Source: Sphingomonadales bacterium
GTDB taxonomy: Bacteria > Pseudomonadota > Alphaproteobacteria > Sphingomonadales > Sphingomonadaceae
NCBI GenBank assembly: GCA_017309275.1
Contig: JAFKLT010000056.1
Coordinates: 1 to 63,151 of the forward strand
DNA: 63,151 nucleotides
Direction: 5' to 3'
The position numbers and the translations under genes were made by a program. Under the pieces are notes generated by a model. It ran no database searches, was not told the DNA's origin, and saw nothing but the letters and a program-made list of their open reading frames with translations. How positions within the stretch are numbered: position 1 is the first letter of the stretch; every line of letters starts with the position of its first letter. Shown in pieces: positions 35,847-43,982 of the stretch.

Positions 35847-36832
35847 CCGGGACGCGCGCAGGATCTGACGCGGCTTCGCTGCTGAAGGCGGTCCGCGATC
35901 GCGATCCGCTGGCGATTGCGCGCGCCATCACCGCGATCGAAAACCGCACGGCGGTAGGAACCGAACTGGCGGTCGCGGTGCGCGGCCGGGCCAGCCGGTG
36001 CCGAACCCTCGGCGTGACCGGGCCACCGGGCGCCGGCAAGTCCTCGCTCATCAATGCGCTTTTGCCCGAATTGCTGCCGAGATACCGCCGCGTCGCGATC
36101 CTGACGGTCGATCCATCGAGCCCGATCAGCGGCGGTGCGGTGCTGGGCGATCGCGTTCGCATGGCGGCGCACAGCGCAAATCCGGACGTTTTCATCCGGT
36201 CGCTCGCTGCGCGCGGCCACCTCGGCGGGGTGACGCGAACCACAAGATCGGTCATGGATCTACTGGCGGCCGCCGATATGGACCTCGTGATCGTCGAAAC
36301 CGTCGGCACGGGTCAGTCAGAAGTCGAAGTTGCCAACCTGACCGATGTGAAGATCGTCGTGTGCGCACCCGGCCTTGGCGACGAGATGCAGGCGATGAAG
36401 GCCGGCGTATTGGAAATCGCCGACCTGTTGGTCGTGAACAAGGCGGATCTGCCCGACGCCGCGCGAACGGCCACACATTTGACAGCCATGCTGCACCACC
36501 GGGGCCATGAGGAACGCCGGTCCATGCTGTCGGTATCGACGCAAACTCGGGACGGCCTCAAGGCGCTCGGCGACGCGATCGACGACAGGTTCGCTGGGCT
36601 TCCGGCCGGCCCGCCCGACGCCGCCGCCGGAGGCGGGATATCACGATCGACGCTCGCTCAGGACGTTGCCGACGCCGCGGCCGCGCTGTTGCTCGGCACG
36701 TCCGACCCGCGCCTGACCACAATCGTGGAACACATGTCGCAGGGAAAATTGTCGCGGCACGAGGGCGCTAAAGCTGCCTTGGAGCTCCTGACCGACCTCG
36801 ACGGCCCTTCAGAAGCAAGGATCTATTCGTGA
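35843..36832 (+). CDS. MeaB/ArgK-family GTPase, mutase chaperone
   Basis: A 329-residue G3E-type GTPase that loads and protects AdoCbl in acyl-CoA mutases. Motifs: Walker A GPPGAGKSS (60-68), LTVDPSSPISGGAVLGDRVRM (switch region typical of MeaB), VETVGTGQSEVEV (switch II/Walker B) and NKAD. Direct coupling to the mutase genes fits a dedicated chaperone, as with MeaH in 2-hydroxyisobutyrate operons. TTG start overlapping the preceding stop (TTGA); its own stop overlaps the next start (GTGA). Confidence 0.92.
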   Translation: MTGTRAGSDAASLLKAVRDRDPLAIARAITAIENRTAVGTELAVAVRGRASRCRTLGVTGPPGAGKSSLINALLPELLPRYRRVAILTVDPSSPISGGAVLGDRVRMAAHSANPDVFIRSLAARGHLGGVTRTTRSVMDLLAAADMDLVIVETVGTGQSEVEVANLTDVKIVVCAPGLGDEMQAMKAGVLEIADLLVVNKADLPDAARTATHLTAMLHHRGHEERRSMLSVSTQTRDGLKALGDAIDDRFAGLPAGPPDAAAGGGISRSTLAQDVADAAAALLLGTSDPRLTTIVEHMSQGKLSRHEGAKAALELLTDLDGPSEARIYS

Positions 36833-37599
36833 ACGCTGACCTGTTTTCGCTTTCCGGGCGTGTTGCCCTTGTCACCGGCGCGTCGAGCGGTATCGGCCGG
36901 GAGCTTGCGCTGGGCCTGGCCGCGGCAGGCGCACGCGTCGTTGCGGTGGCGCGCCGCGCGGACCGCCTCGACGGCCTCGTGCGGGAAATCGAGCAGTCGG
37001 GAGGAAGCGCGCTGGCCGCGCAAGCGGATGTGACCGACGCCGAGAGCATCGAGCGGGCTTTCGATGCCGCGGAGCGCGCCTATGGCACTATGAATGTCAT
37101 CGTGAGCAATGCCGGCGTCACCGATGCCCGTAATTTCCTGAAGATCGAACCGGCGGCCCGGGATGCGGTTTTCGACACCAATTTTCGGGGCGTCTGGAAT
37201 GTGGGTCAGATGGCTGCTCGCCGGCTCGTAGCGGCCAAGCAGGGCGGCTCGATCATCAACGTGGCGTCGGTGCTGGGGCTGGGCGTGCAACCCGGGCTGG
37301 CGAGCTATTGTGCGTCGAAGGGCGCAGTCATCCAGCTCACGCGCGCCATGGCGATCGATCTCGGCAAGCATAATATTCGCGTCAATGCTCTGGCACCGGG
37401 CTGGTTCAAGACCGAGCTGAACGAGGAATTTTTCGACAGTCCGACCGGAATCGAACGCATCGCGCAAATGCCTGCGCGCCGCCTCGGCAGGATCGAAGAG
37501 TTGGTCGGCCCTGTCGTCATGCTGGCAAGCGATGCGGGAGCCTTCGTCAACGGCTCGGTCATTGCGGTGGACGGAGCGCTGAACGCTCTGGTCGCCTAA
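36829..37599 (+). CDS. Short-chain dehydrogenase/reductase (SDR 3)
   Basis: A classical SDR of 256 residues: TGASSGIG, SNAG, INVASVLGLG and YCASK; the Arg pair after the second strand (VAVARRADRL) suggests NADP(H). It ends NGSVIAVDGALNALVA. As last gene of the long rightward operon it may handle a hydroxyacyl-CoA or the mutase product. GTG start overlapping the GTPase stop. Convergent with the CoA-transferase gene. Confidence 0.9.
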   Translation: MNADLFSLSGRVALVTGASSGIGRELALGLAAAGARVVAVARRADRLDGLVREIEQSGGSALAAQADVTDAESIERAFDAAERAYGTMNVIVSNAGVTDARNFLKIEPAARDAVFDTNFRGVWNVGQMAARRLVAAKQGGSIINVASVLGLGVQPGLASYCASKGAVIQLTRAMAIDLGKHNIRVNALAPGWFKTELNEEFFDSPTGIERIAQMPARRLGRIEELVGPVVMLASDAGAFVNGSVIAVDGALNALVA

Positions 37600-37726
37600 T
37601 GGCTTGACGCCCAATGGCGGCGCCGCCCCGAGCAAAGGGCGTGAAGCACTGCTACGCCATTGCGCCTCTCTTCAGCGCGATCTCCTTCCCGCCCGTCCCG
37701 CACCAAATGCGCCGAGCGGTTCGCGA

Positions 37727-40195
37727 TCAGGTGAGTATCCCGGCCGCTTCGAGCGCCTCGATCGTCGCCGCATCCAGCCCCAGAATGTCTCGCAAGACAT
37801 GCGCGTTGTCGCGCCCGTAACAGGGCGCGGATCGTGCGTATTCGGCGGGCGTGCGCGCGAGCTGGAATGGCGACGCCTCGACGACGGCGGTGCCCGAGAG
37901 AGAATGCGGCAGATGGACGAGGTGATTACGCGCCACAATCTGAGGATCATTGCCAAATTCTTCGATCGAAACCAGACGATGCGCGGGGATGCCGTTTTCC
38001 TGCAGAAGCTGTTCGATGACCGTGACCTCCTGCTGCCTAGCCCATTGCTCGAGCCGACGTTCCAAGGCGTCCTCGTCGCTCTTCCGCCCCTGGAATGTTT
38101 TCCATGCGGGCTCGTCGATTTGCGCGATCGCCGCAAGGCGTTCCCATTGCGCATCCGACTGCACCGCGATTGCGATCCAGCTATCCTCGGCATTGGTCCG
38201 GAAAACGCCGTGCGGGGCCATGGCGAGGTCCCGATTGCCCATCGGTCCCTGAACATTTCCCGTAACCGATGTTTCTGCGATCTGGGCGGCAAGGAACTGG
38301 ACGCCAGCTTCGGTCTGCGACACGTCGAGCCAACATCCCCGACCGGTACGCCGACGATGGTCCAGCGCAGCCAGCGTGGCGGGGATACCGAAGCGCGGCG
38401 CGACGAAATCCGTATAGGGGCCATAGGGTCCAACCGGGGTCGCCCCCTCCATTCCAACGAGATTCTGGAAGCCAGCGATCGCTGCGCCATGGTTGCCGTA
38501 ACCCGAGTAGCTGGCGAACGGTCCTGATTGACCGGTCAATGACGTACTGACCATGACCAGACCCGGATTATCTCTTGCCAGCTCGTCATAAGACAGCCCC
38601 CAACGCGCCATCTGCCCGGGCGTGAAGGATTCAACGAGGACATCCGCCCAGCGCGCCAGCGAACGCACGATGTCACGTGCTTCCGGCTTGGACAAGTCGA
38701 GCGACAGGCCGAGTTTTCCGGCGTTGCAGGTCTCATAGAGGGCGGATCGCTGCACATCATAATCGCCCGCTGGGAATGGTCCCATCAATCGCGCCGTCTC
38801 GACACGCTTTGCCGACTCTAGTCGGATAACCGTCGCGCCATAGTCGGCGAGATTTCGGCCGATGAGAGGGCCAGCCACGACCCAAGCAAGGTCGAGCACC
38901 TTGAGCCCGGCGAGGGGTTGCAACGAGGGCTCGGCTGCGATTTCTTCGGGCTGGCTGGTTGCTGACCATTCGCCGAGAATTTGCGCGCGATCGGCATCAA
39001 GCCTCGGCGCGGCAGTCGGGCGCGCGAATCCGTCCGGGCATGCACCGCCGAAGCCCCAAGGCAGCGAATAGTTTCCTTCCGGGCCGGCCACCGTGGCGAG
39101 GAAGCCGCGCGCCGCAAACTGTTCGCTCGCCAGCAGATCGGCAATCGTTTCGATCGGTGCGATACGGATGCCGCGATCGAGCGCGATCTGCATGAGGTTC
39201 GCTTTGCGGAATCGCGCGAGGAAGGCCGACACATGGCGGCGAGCCTCCTCGAGCATTTCCCAGCTGATGTCGCTTTCGAGCCGTCCGTGCAGCGTCGTCC
39301 AGTCCCAGTCGTGAAAGGTCTCGGGAAGCGCGGACTCCTCGATCATCCAAGCGAACAATTTATTGGTCGACGGACCGGTCGCGGGTCCCATCGCCAAGTG
39401 CATTTCCGCAAGCCCGTCGGCAATCGGCCACTTCGATCGCCGGGTAAGCGAGCCGCTTCCGCTGAGATCCATTGGCCCACCCTTGCCGCTCGATAATGTG
39501 GCGCCGGGTCGGGGCACGAAATTCTCATGACCGATGGATTCGGCAAGCACCGCGCCGAGAGTGCATTGCGGAAGGGTTTGAAGAATGGCGAGATCGATAT
39601 GCTGCCCCATTCCACTGCGCCCGCGCTCGGCATGCCCGATCAGGGCAGCTCCGGCGGCGGTTGCAGCGCCGTGTAGATAGGCCTGAGGGGCGCTGAGCCG
39701 AAGCGGCCGGCCCTCGTTGTCGCGGGTGAGTAACAGTGGCCCGCCCGCAGCCCAGAGGATCAGTTCGCTGTCCAGCCAGTCCTTTTTGGGGCCAGTGAGG
39801 CCGTAAGGCGTGATGGATACGTGAACGAGCCTGGGATTAAGCGCCGCCACTGCAGCCGGATCGAGCCAGTCCGGGCGACCGTCACTGGGAGCGGTGGAAT
39901 CAAGCAGAATATCCGCCGACCCTAGCAACTTCGCCCAAGTCTTCGAATCCGTCGCCGGATCGCAGACAATCGAACGCGTCCCAGAGGCGTAGGCGGCCCA
40001 ATAGAACGAGTCTTCACCTTGACTCCAATCGGGCGCGAAAGGAGGCTGAAGTCGACCATCACTGCCGCCTGGCGGCTCCATATGAACCACATCTGCACCC
40101 AGTTGGGCCAAGATGTGCCCGGCCAGCACACCGCGATGATCCGTGACGTCCAGAACCCGATATGGCGAGAGAAAGCCGCTATGGTTGTCTCTCAT
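37727..40195 (-). CDS. Fused double CaiB/BaiF (family III) CoA-transferase
   Basis: About 822 residues made of two family III CoA-transferase repeats (about 1-395 and 400-822). The second has the full pattern PLAGLKVLDLAWVVAGPLI, GATVIRLE and GPYTDFVAPRFG with the catalytic Asp position. In the first the equivalent segment reads RLSAPQAYLHG, apparently Tyr for Asp, so it may be structural, replacing the second chain of the interlocked dimer. It would move CoA between pathway acids. ATG 40195 has GGGAGG nine bases upstream; ATG 40204 would sit on that site. Operator G lies 88 bases upstream. Confidence 0.88.
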   Translation of the reverse strand: MRDNHSGFLSPYRVLDVTDHRGVLAGHILAQLGADVVHMEPPGGSDGRLQPPFAPDWSQGEDSFYWAAYASGTRSIVCDPATDSKTWAKLLGSADILLDSTAPSDGRPDWLDPAAVAALNPRLVHVSITPYGLTGPKKDWLDSELILWAAGGPLLLTRDNEGRPLRLSAPQAYLHGAATAAGAALIGHAERGRSGMGQHIDLAILQTLPQCTLGAVLAESIGHENFVPRPGATLSSGKGGPMDLSGSGSLTRRSKWPIADGLAEMHLAMGPATGPSTNKLFAWMIEESALPETFHDWDWTTLHGRLESDISWEMLEEARRHVSAFLARFRKANLMQIALDRGIRIAPIETIADLLASEQFAARGFLATVAGPEGNYSLPWGFGGACPDGFARPTAAPRLDADRAQILGEWSATSQPEEIAAEPSLQPLAGLKVLDLAWVVAGPLIGRNLADYGATVIRLESAKRVETARLMGPFPAGDYDVQRSALYETCNAGKLGLSLDLSKPEARDIVRSLARWADVLVESFTPGQMARWGLSYDELARDNPGLVMVSTSLTGQSGPFASYSGYGNHGAAIAGFQNLVGMEGATPVGPYGPYTDFVAPRFGIPATLAALDHRRRTGRGCWLDVSQTEAGVQFLAAQIAETSVTGNVQGPMGNRDLAMAPHGVFRTNAEDSWIAIAVQSDAQWERLAAIAQIDEPAWKTFQGRKSDEDALERRLEQWARQQEVTVIEQLLQENGIPAHRLVSIEEFGNDPQIVARNHLVHLPHSLSGTAVVEASPFQLARTPAEYARSAPCYGRDNAHVLRDILGLDAATIEALEAAGILT

Positions 40196-40282
40196 CCGTA
40201 TCATCCTCCCTTCGCGGGCGTCCGAGAACCCTGCGGTGTTGTAATTTGCGCACCATAATGCCCCGCCCCCACACGGGTCAAC

Positions 40283-40301
40283 ACTTGCTTGCGGCAAGCT
40301 A
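40283..40301 (+). promoter_or_regulatory. Regulon operator, copy G
   Basis: ACTTGCTTGCGGCAAGCTA, identical to copy A except for the central base. It lies 88 bases upstream of the CoA-transferase start and marks the right boundary of the regulon. Confidence 0.8.
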
Positions 40302-40900
40302 TTAGAATTCAGGCTTTCGCATATATTCGGCCGTGCCGTCCCAGGGGCGTTGGTAAAAGCCTAGCTGTCGAGAAAGGGGAGATTGGTCCGATTGGGCTGG
40401 CCCCCGCGAAAACTGGCCCTGACCTTTGCCCCGGTGTCACGGGCGATGCTTATCCGTAACGCCAGGCACGACGATCATCGAATTGAAACGCTTCAAGGCG
40501 GATGGATCGATCCAGCGCCGCCTGAAAAGGTTGTCAAACTGGTCATCTGGTTTCCGACGCTGAGCGCGTCTGACACGTTGCAAAACGAGGTTTGCTCATA
40601 ATTTGATGTCGGCGAAATGTCGTCACAGAATGCCCGATGACCGGGATCAGGTCGAAGCTGCAGTGTCGTGGTCGCGCTACAAGCCACCGCTATGAGTCGG
40701 CGACAATTGAGCCCGCCAAGTGCAAGGGCGCGCTGATCAAGGTTGGCCGGTTGCGGTCAGTCCGCTTCTAGACTTGGAACGCACGAAGCAGACGCTCCTA
40801 TTGAGATCCACGAGCGGCAATTCGATTGGCGATTGAAATCGTGCCTGGAGGCGGCCGCATGAAATTCAACGAGCCGCGCGCTCTAACGCTCACAGGTCGC
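40302..40900. other. Gene-free junction between catabolic and arsenic regions
   Basis: About 600 bases with only short open frames of shadow-like composition. I recognise no transposase remnant or terminal repeat, but it separates two unrelated gene sets and may be a degraded junction. Confidence 0.5.
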
Positions 40901-41386
40901 TTACAGCAATCGTTGCCACCAACCGACATCATGCCAAGCATCGAACTTTCGTCCGACTTCGCGGTAAATGCCGACCAGCTCGAAGCCCATAGCTTCATGC
41001 AGGCCGACGCTTGCTTCGTTTGGCAGCGCGATGCCGGCAAAGGCAGCGTGATAACCCATGCTTGCTGCGGCGGGCAGCAGCCGGGAGTATAAGGCGCCCG
41101 CCACGCCCCTCCGTTGCGTTCCGGGCGCCACATAAACTGCTACATCGATCGATGTCCTGTATGCCGCGCGAGTGCGATGCTCAGAGGCGTATGCGTAGCC
41201 GACAACCTGCCCCTCCACTTCGGCAACGAAATAGGGATGGTGCGGCAGAATAGTGGCGATACGCCTTTCGATCTCCGTAATGTCAGGCGGCACTACCTCG
41301 AAGGAGATGGTGGTGTCACTGACATACGGCGCGTAAATGGCCTGAACGGCTGGCGCATCACCCATGACTATTTGACGCACATGCAT
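40901..41386 (-). CDS. arsN1: GNAT acetyltransferase, phosphinothricin/arsinothricin type (ArsN1-like)
   Basis: A 161-residue GNAT of the PAT/Bar-like family: VRQIVMGDAPAVQAIYAPYV, TTISFEVVPP, SIDVAVYVAPGTQRRGVAGALY (acetyl-CoA loop QRRGVA) and HEAMGFELVGIYREVGRKFDAW. Such enzymes acetylate phosphinothricin, methionine sulfoximine or, for ArsN1, the arsenic antibiotic arsinothricin. Divergence from an ars operon with a shared 200-base promoter region favours ArsN1. The gene symbol depends on that context. Confidence 0.75.
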   Translation of the reverse strand: MHVRQIVMGDAPAVQAIYAPYVSDTTISFEVVPPDITEIERRIATILPHHPYFVAEVEGQVVGYAYASEHRTRAAYRTSIDVAVYVAPGTQRRGVAGALYSRLLPAAASMGYHAAFAGIALPNEASVGLHEAMGFELVGIYREVGRKFDAWHDVGWWQRLL

Positions 41387-41529
41387 GGTTGTACCGCTCC
41401 GGAATCAGATTTTGTCCAGACTGGCGTGCCACTTCCGGGCAATCAAGGCATTACGCCCTCTGTTGCGTCTGGCACATGTAGAGGCTGCCCGGCCGCGGGC
41501 CACTCCTTCGCACGCCAACATCCGTACGC

Positions 41530-41545
41530 ATCGAATATTTCCGAT
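41530..41545 (+). promoter_or_regulatory. ArsR operator, distal copy
   Basis: ATCGAATATTTCCGAT, the same palindrome as the proximal operator with two differences, 38 bases upstream of it. Lies between arsN1 and arsR and could control both directions. Confidence 0.65.
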
Positions 41546-41567
41546 GGGCATTGACGCGAGAAAACCT

Positions 41568-41583
41568 ATCGGATAATTCCGAT
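41568..41583 (+). promoter_or_regulatory. ArsR operator, proximal copy
   Basis: ATCGGATAATTCCGAT, perfect 6-base arms (ATCGGA/TCCGAT) around TAAT, ending two bases before the arsR ATG. Its position would block transcription or the leader of arsR directly. Confidence 0.75.
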
Positions 41584-41585
41584 GC

Positions 41586-41915
41586 ATGAACACGGACACC
41601 GCCCTTGCCGCGCTCGCCGCGCTGTCTCATCCTACCCGTCTTGAAGCTTTCCGTTTACTGGTTCAGCATGAGCCTGAAGGACTGTCGACCGGCCAGCTCG
41701 TGGATGCCTCGGGGCTAACCCAAAGCACGTTCTCCACACATCTTGCGGTCTTGGCAAAGGCCGGCTTGGTCAAATCGGAAAAGCGCGGGCGTCAGTTCAT
41801 CCAACGCGCGGAGATCGATGCGCTGAAGGGTCTAATGCTCTTCCTCGCGAAAGACTGCTGCCAGGGCCGCGCCGAACTGTGCGAACCGCTCCTCGCCGAA
41901 CTTTCCTGCTGCTGA
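41586..41915 (+). CDS. arsR: ArsR-family arsenic-responsive repressor
   Basis: A 109-residue winged-helix repressor: SHPTRLEAFRLLVQ, LVDASGLTQSTFSTHLAVLAKAGLV recognition helix and a wing at SEKRGRQFI. The metal site is at the C-terminal end: Cys91, Cys92 and Cys99 in DCCQGRAELC plus Cys108-Cys109, like the CC...C site of Acidithiobacillus-type ArsR rather than the ELCVC site of E. coli. As(III) binding would release the operators at 41530 and 41568. First gene of the operon. Confidence 0.92.
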   Translation: MNTDTALAALAALSHPTRLEAFRLLVQHEPEGLSTGQLVDASGLTQSTFSTHLAVLAKAGLVKSEKRGRQFIQRAEIDALKGLMLFLAKDCCQGRAELCEPLLAELSCC

Positions 41916-41945
41916 TCGGCGCGACCTGCGCCGAGGGAGATTTTC

Positions 41946-42467
41946 ATGGCCGACAAGATTTACAACGTGCTGTTCCTGTGCACCGGCAACAGCGCGCGCT
42001 CGATCCTCGCCGAGGCCTTGTTGAACCGCGACGGCAAGGGGCGCTTCCGCGCATATAGCGCGGGCAGCTTCCCGAAGGGCGAGGTCCACCCCCAGGCATT
42101 GGCGCTTCTCGGCGAACTCGGCTTCGAAACCGCCGAACTCCGCTCGAAGAGCTGGGACGAGTTTTCCGAACTCGATGCCCCGGTCTTCGATTTCATCTTC
42201 ACCGTCTGCGACAATGCCGCCGGCGAGACCTGCCCGATCTGGCCGGGCAAGCCGATGAACGCACATTGGGGAATCGAGGATCCCGCCGCGGTAGAAGGCC
42301 GCGGCCAGCGCGAAGCTTTCGAACATGCCCTGCATTATCTCTCGAACCGCATCTCGCTCTTCCTCGCGCTGCCGCACGAAAGCATCGACGAGATGGCGAT
42401 GGACCGGAAGCTGAAGGAGATCGGCCGCACCGAAGGCGCCACCGGCGGACAGGAGGCGGACGCATGA
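41946..42467 (+). CDS. arsC: Arsenate reductase, low-molecular-weight phosphatase fold
   Basis: A 173-residue LMW-PTP-like protein with the P-loop CTGNSARS (CX5R, Cys12-Arg18), the SAGSFPKGEVHP segment and FTVCDNAAGETCPIWPG with the further redox cysteines used by thioredoxin-coupled arsenate reductases. It reduces As(V) to As(III). 30 bases after arsR; the stop overlaps the next gene by 4 bases. Confidence 0.9.
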   Translation: MADKIYNVLFLCTGNSARSILAEALLNRDGKGRFRAYSAGSFPKGEVHPQALALLGELGFETAELRSKSWDEFSELDAPVFDFIFTVCDNAAGETCPIWPGKPMNAHWGIEDPAAVEGRGQREAFEHALHYLSNRISLFLALPHESIDEMAMDRKLKEIGRTEGATGGQEADA

Positions 42468-42895
42468 CCGCCGACATCGTCATCTACCACAATCCCGAAT
42501 GCGGCACGTCGCGCAACACGCTCGCGCTCATCCGCAATACGGGGATCGAGCCGCATGTCGTCGAATATCTGAAGACGCCGCCAGCACGCACGCTGCTCGA
42601 ACAGCTGATCCAGCGCGCCGGCATTAGCCCGCGAGACCTGCTACGCGAGAAGGGCACGCCTTATGCCGACCTCGGTCTCGGCAACGAGAGCCTCAGCGAC
42701 GCCGCGCTTATCGATGCAATGATGGCCCACCCTGTCCTCATCAATCGCCCACTCGTGGTGTCGCCGCTCGGGGTCAAGCTCTGCCGCCCGTCCGAAGCCG
42801 TGCTCGACATCCTTCCGGCCCGCCAGCACGGCGCCTTCGCCAAGGAAAACGGCGAGCAGGTCGTCGATGCCGCCGGCAATCTCGTCCAAGAATGA
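42464..42895 (+). CDS. arsC: Arsenate reductase, glutaredoxin-coupled ArsC type
   Basis: A 143-residue ArsC/Spx-fold protein with the active site [11 protein letters not shown] (Cys13) and the basic residues of the substrate site in [18 protein letters not shown]. It uses glutathione and glutaredoxin. Two unrelated arsenate reductases in tandem give the operon redundant As(V) reduction with different electron donors. ATG start in an ATGA overlap. Confidence 0.92.
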   Translation: MTADIVIYHNPECGTSRNTLALIRNTGIEPHVVEYLKTPPARTLLEQLIQRAGISPRDLLREKGTPYADLGLGNESLSDAALIDAMMAHPVLINRPLVVSPLGVKLCRPSEAVLDILPARQHGAFAKENGEQVVDAAGNLVQE

Positions 42896-42905
42896 GGGCA
42901 GCAAC

Positions 42906-43982
42906 ATGACCACTGCCGCGAAACGCGAACGCCTGTCGTTCCTCGACCGCTATCTGACGCTCTGGATCTTTCTTGCCATGGGCCTCGGCGTGTTGCTCGG
43001 GTCGGTCTTCAAGGGGCTGCCCGCCGTGATCGACGCCATGTCGATCGGCACGACGAACATCCCGATCGCCATCGGCCTGATCCTGATGATGTATCCGCCG
43101 CTCGCCCGGGTGCGCTACGATGAGCTGCCGCGCGTGTTCGAGGACAAGCGCGTACTCGCGATTTCGCTGATACAGAACTGGATTATCGGACCCGTGCTCA
43201 TGTTCGCGCTCGCGGTCATCTTCCTCGCGGATAAACCCGAATATATGACCGGCCTGATCCTGATCGGTCTCGCCCGCTGCATCGCGATGGTGATCGTGTG
43301 GAACCAGCTCGCCAAGGGCGACAATCAATATGTCGCCGCGCTCGTCGCCTTCAACTCAATCTTCCAGATCCTCTTCTTCAGCATTTACGCCTGGTTCTTC
43401 CTGACCGTCCTCCCGCCGCTGTTCGGCCTCGAAGGCAGCGTGATCGACGTGAGCTTCTGGACCATCGCCGAGGCGGTCCTCATCTATCTCGGCATCCCCT
43501 TCCTCGCAGGATATCTCACGCGCCGCTTCCTCGCCCGCGCGAAAGGTGACGAATGGTACGAGACGCGCTTCCTGCCCAGGATCGGCCCGATCACGCTCGT
43601 CGCGCTGCTGTTCACGATCGTCGCGATGTTCAGCCTCAAGGGCGGCGAGATCGTCACCATCCCTGCCGACGTCTTCCGGATCGCAATCCCGCTCACCATC
43701 TACTTCGTCGTGCAATTCCTTATCAGCTTCTGGATGGGGAAGCTGATCGAGGCCGATTATCCCCGCACGACGGCAGTCGCCTTCACCGCGGCGGGCAATA
43801 ATTTCGAGCTCGCGATAGCGGTCGCCATCGCTGCCTTCGGCCTTGCTTCGCCGGTGGCCTTCGCCGCGGTTATCGGCCCGCTCGTCGAAGTTCCAGTCCT
43901 CATCCTCCTCGTCAACGTCGCCCTCCGCCTCGGACGCCGATGGTTCCCGGCGACCACGCCTTCAGAAGCCCGAGTATCATGA
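42906..43982 (+). CDS. acr3: Arsenite efflux permease ACR3
   Basis: A 358-residue integral membrane protein of the ACR3 (bile/arsenite/riboflavin transporter) family with about ten hydrophobic segments. Landmarks: [55 protein letters not shown] (the conserved transport Cys) and [21 protein letters not shown]. Exports As(III) produced by the two reductases. ATG 42906 follows GAGGGCAG; stop overlaps arsH. Confidence 0.94.
   Translation: MTTAAKRERLSFLDRYLTLWIFLAMGLGVLLGSVFKGLPAVIDAMSIGTTNIPIAIGLILMMYPPLARVRYDELPRVFEDKRVLAISLIQNWIIGPVLMFALAVIFLADKPEYMTGLILIGLARCIAMVIVWNQLAKGDNQYVAALVAFNSIFQILFFSIYAWFFLTVLPPLFGLEGSVIDVSFWTIAEAVLIYLGIPFLAGYLTRRFLARAKGDEWYETRFLPRIGPITLVALLFTIVAMFSLKGGEIVTIPADVFRIAIPLTIYFVVQFLISFWMGKLIEADYPRTTAVAFTAAGNNFELAIAVAIAAFGLASPVAFAAVIGPLVEVPVLILLVNVALRLGRRWFPATTPSEARVS

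Noticed and set aside
40383-40601. 72-codon frame in the spacer between the CoA-transferase and arsN1
   Set aside because: No ribosome-binding site, no motif and no neighbour relation.
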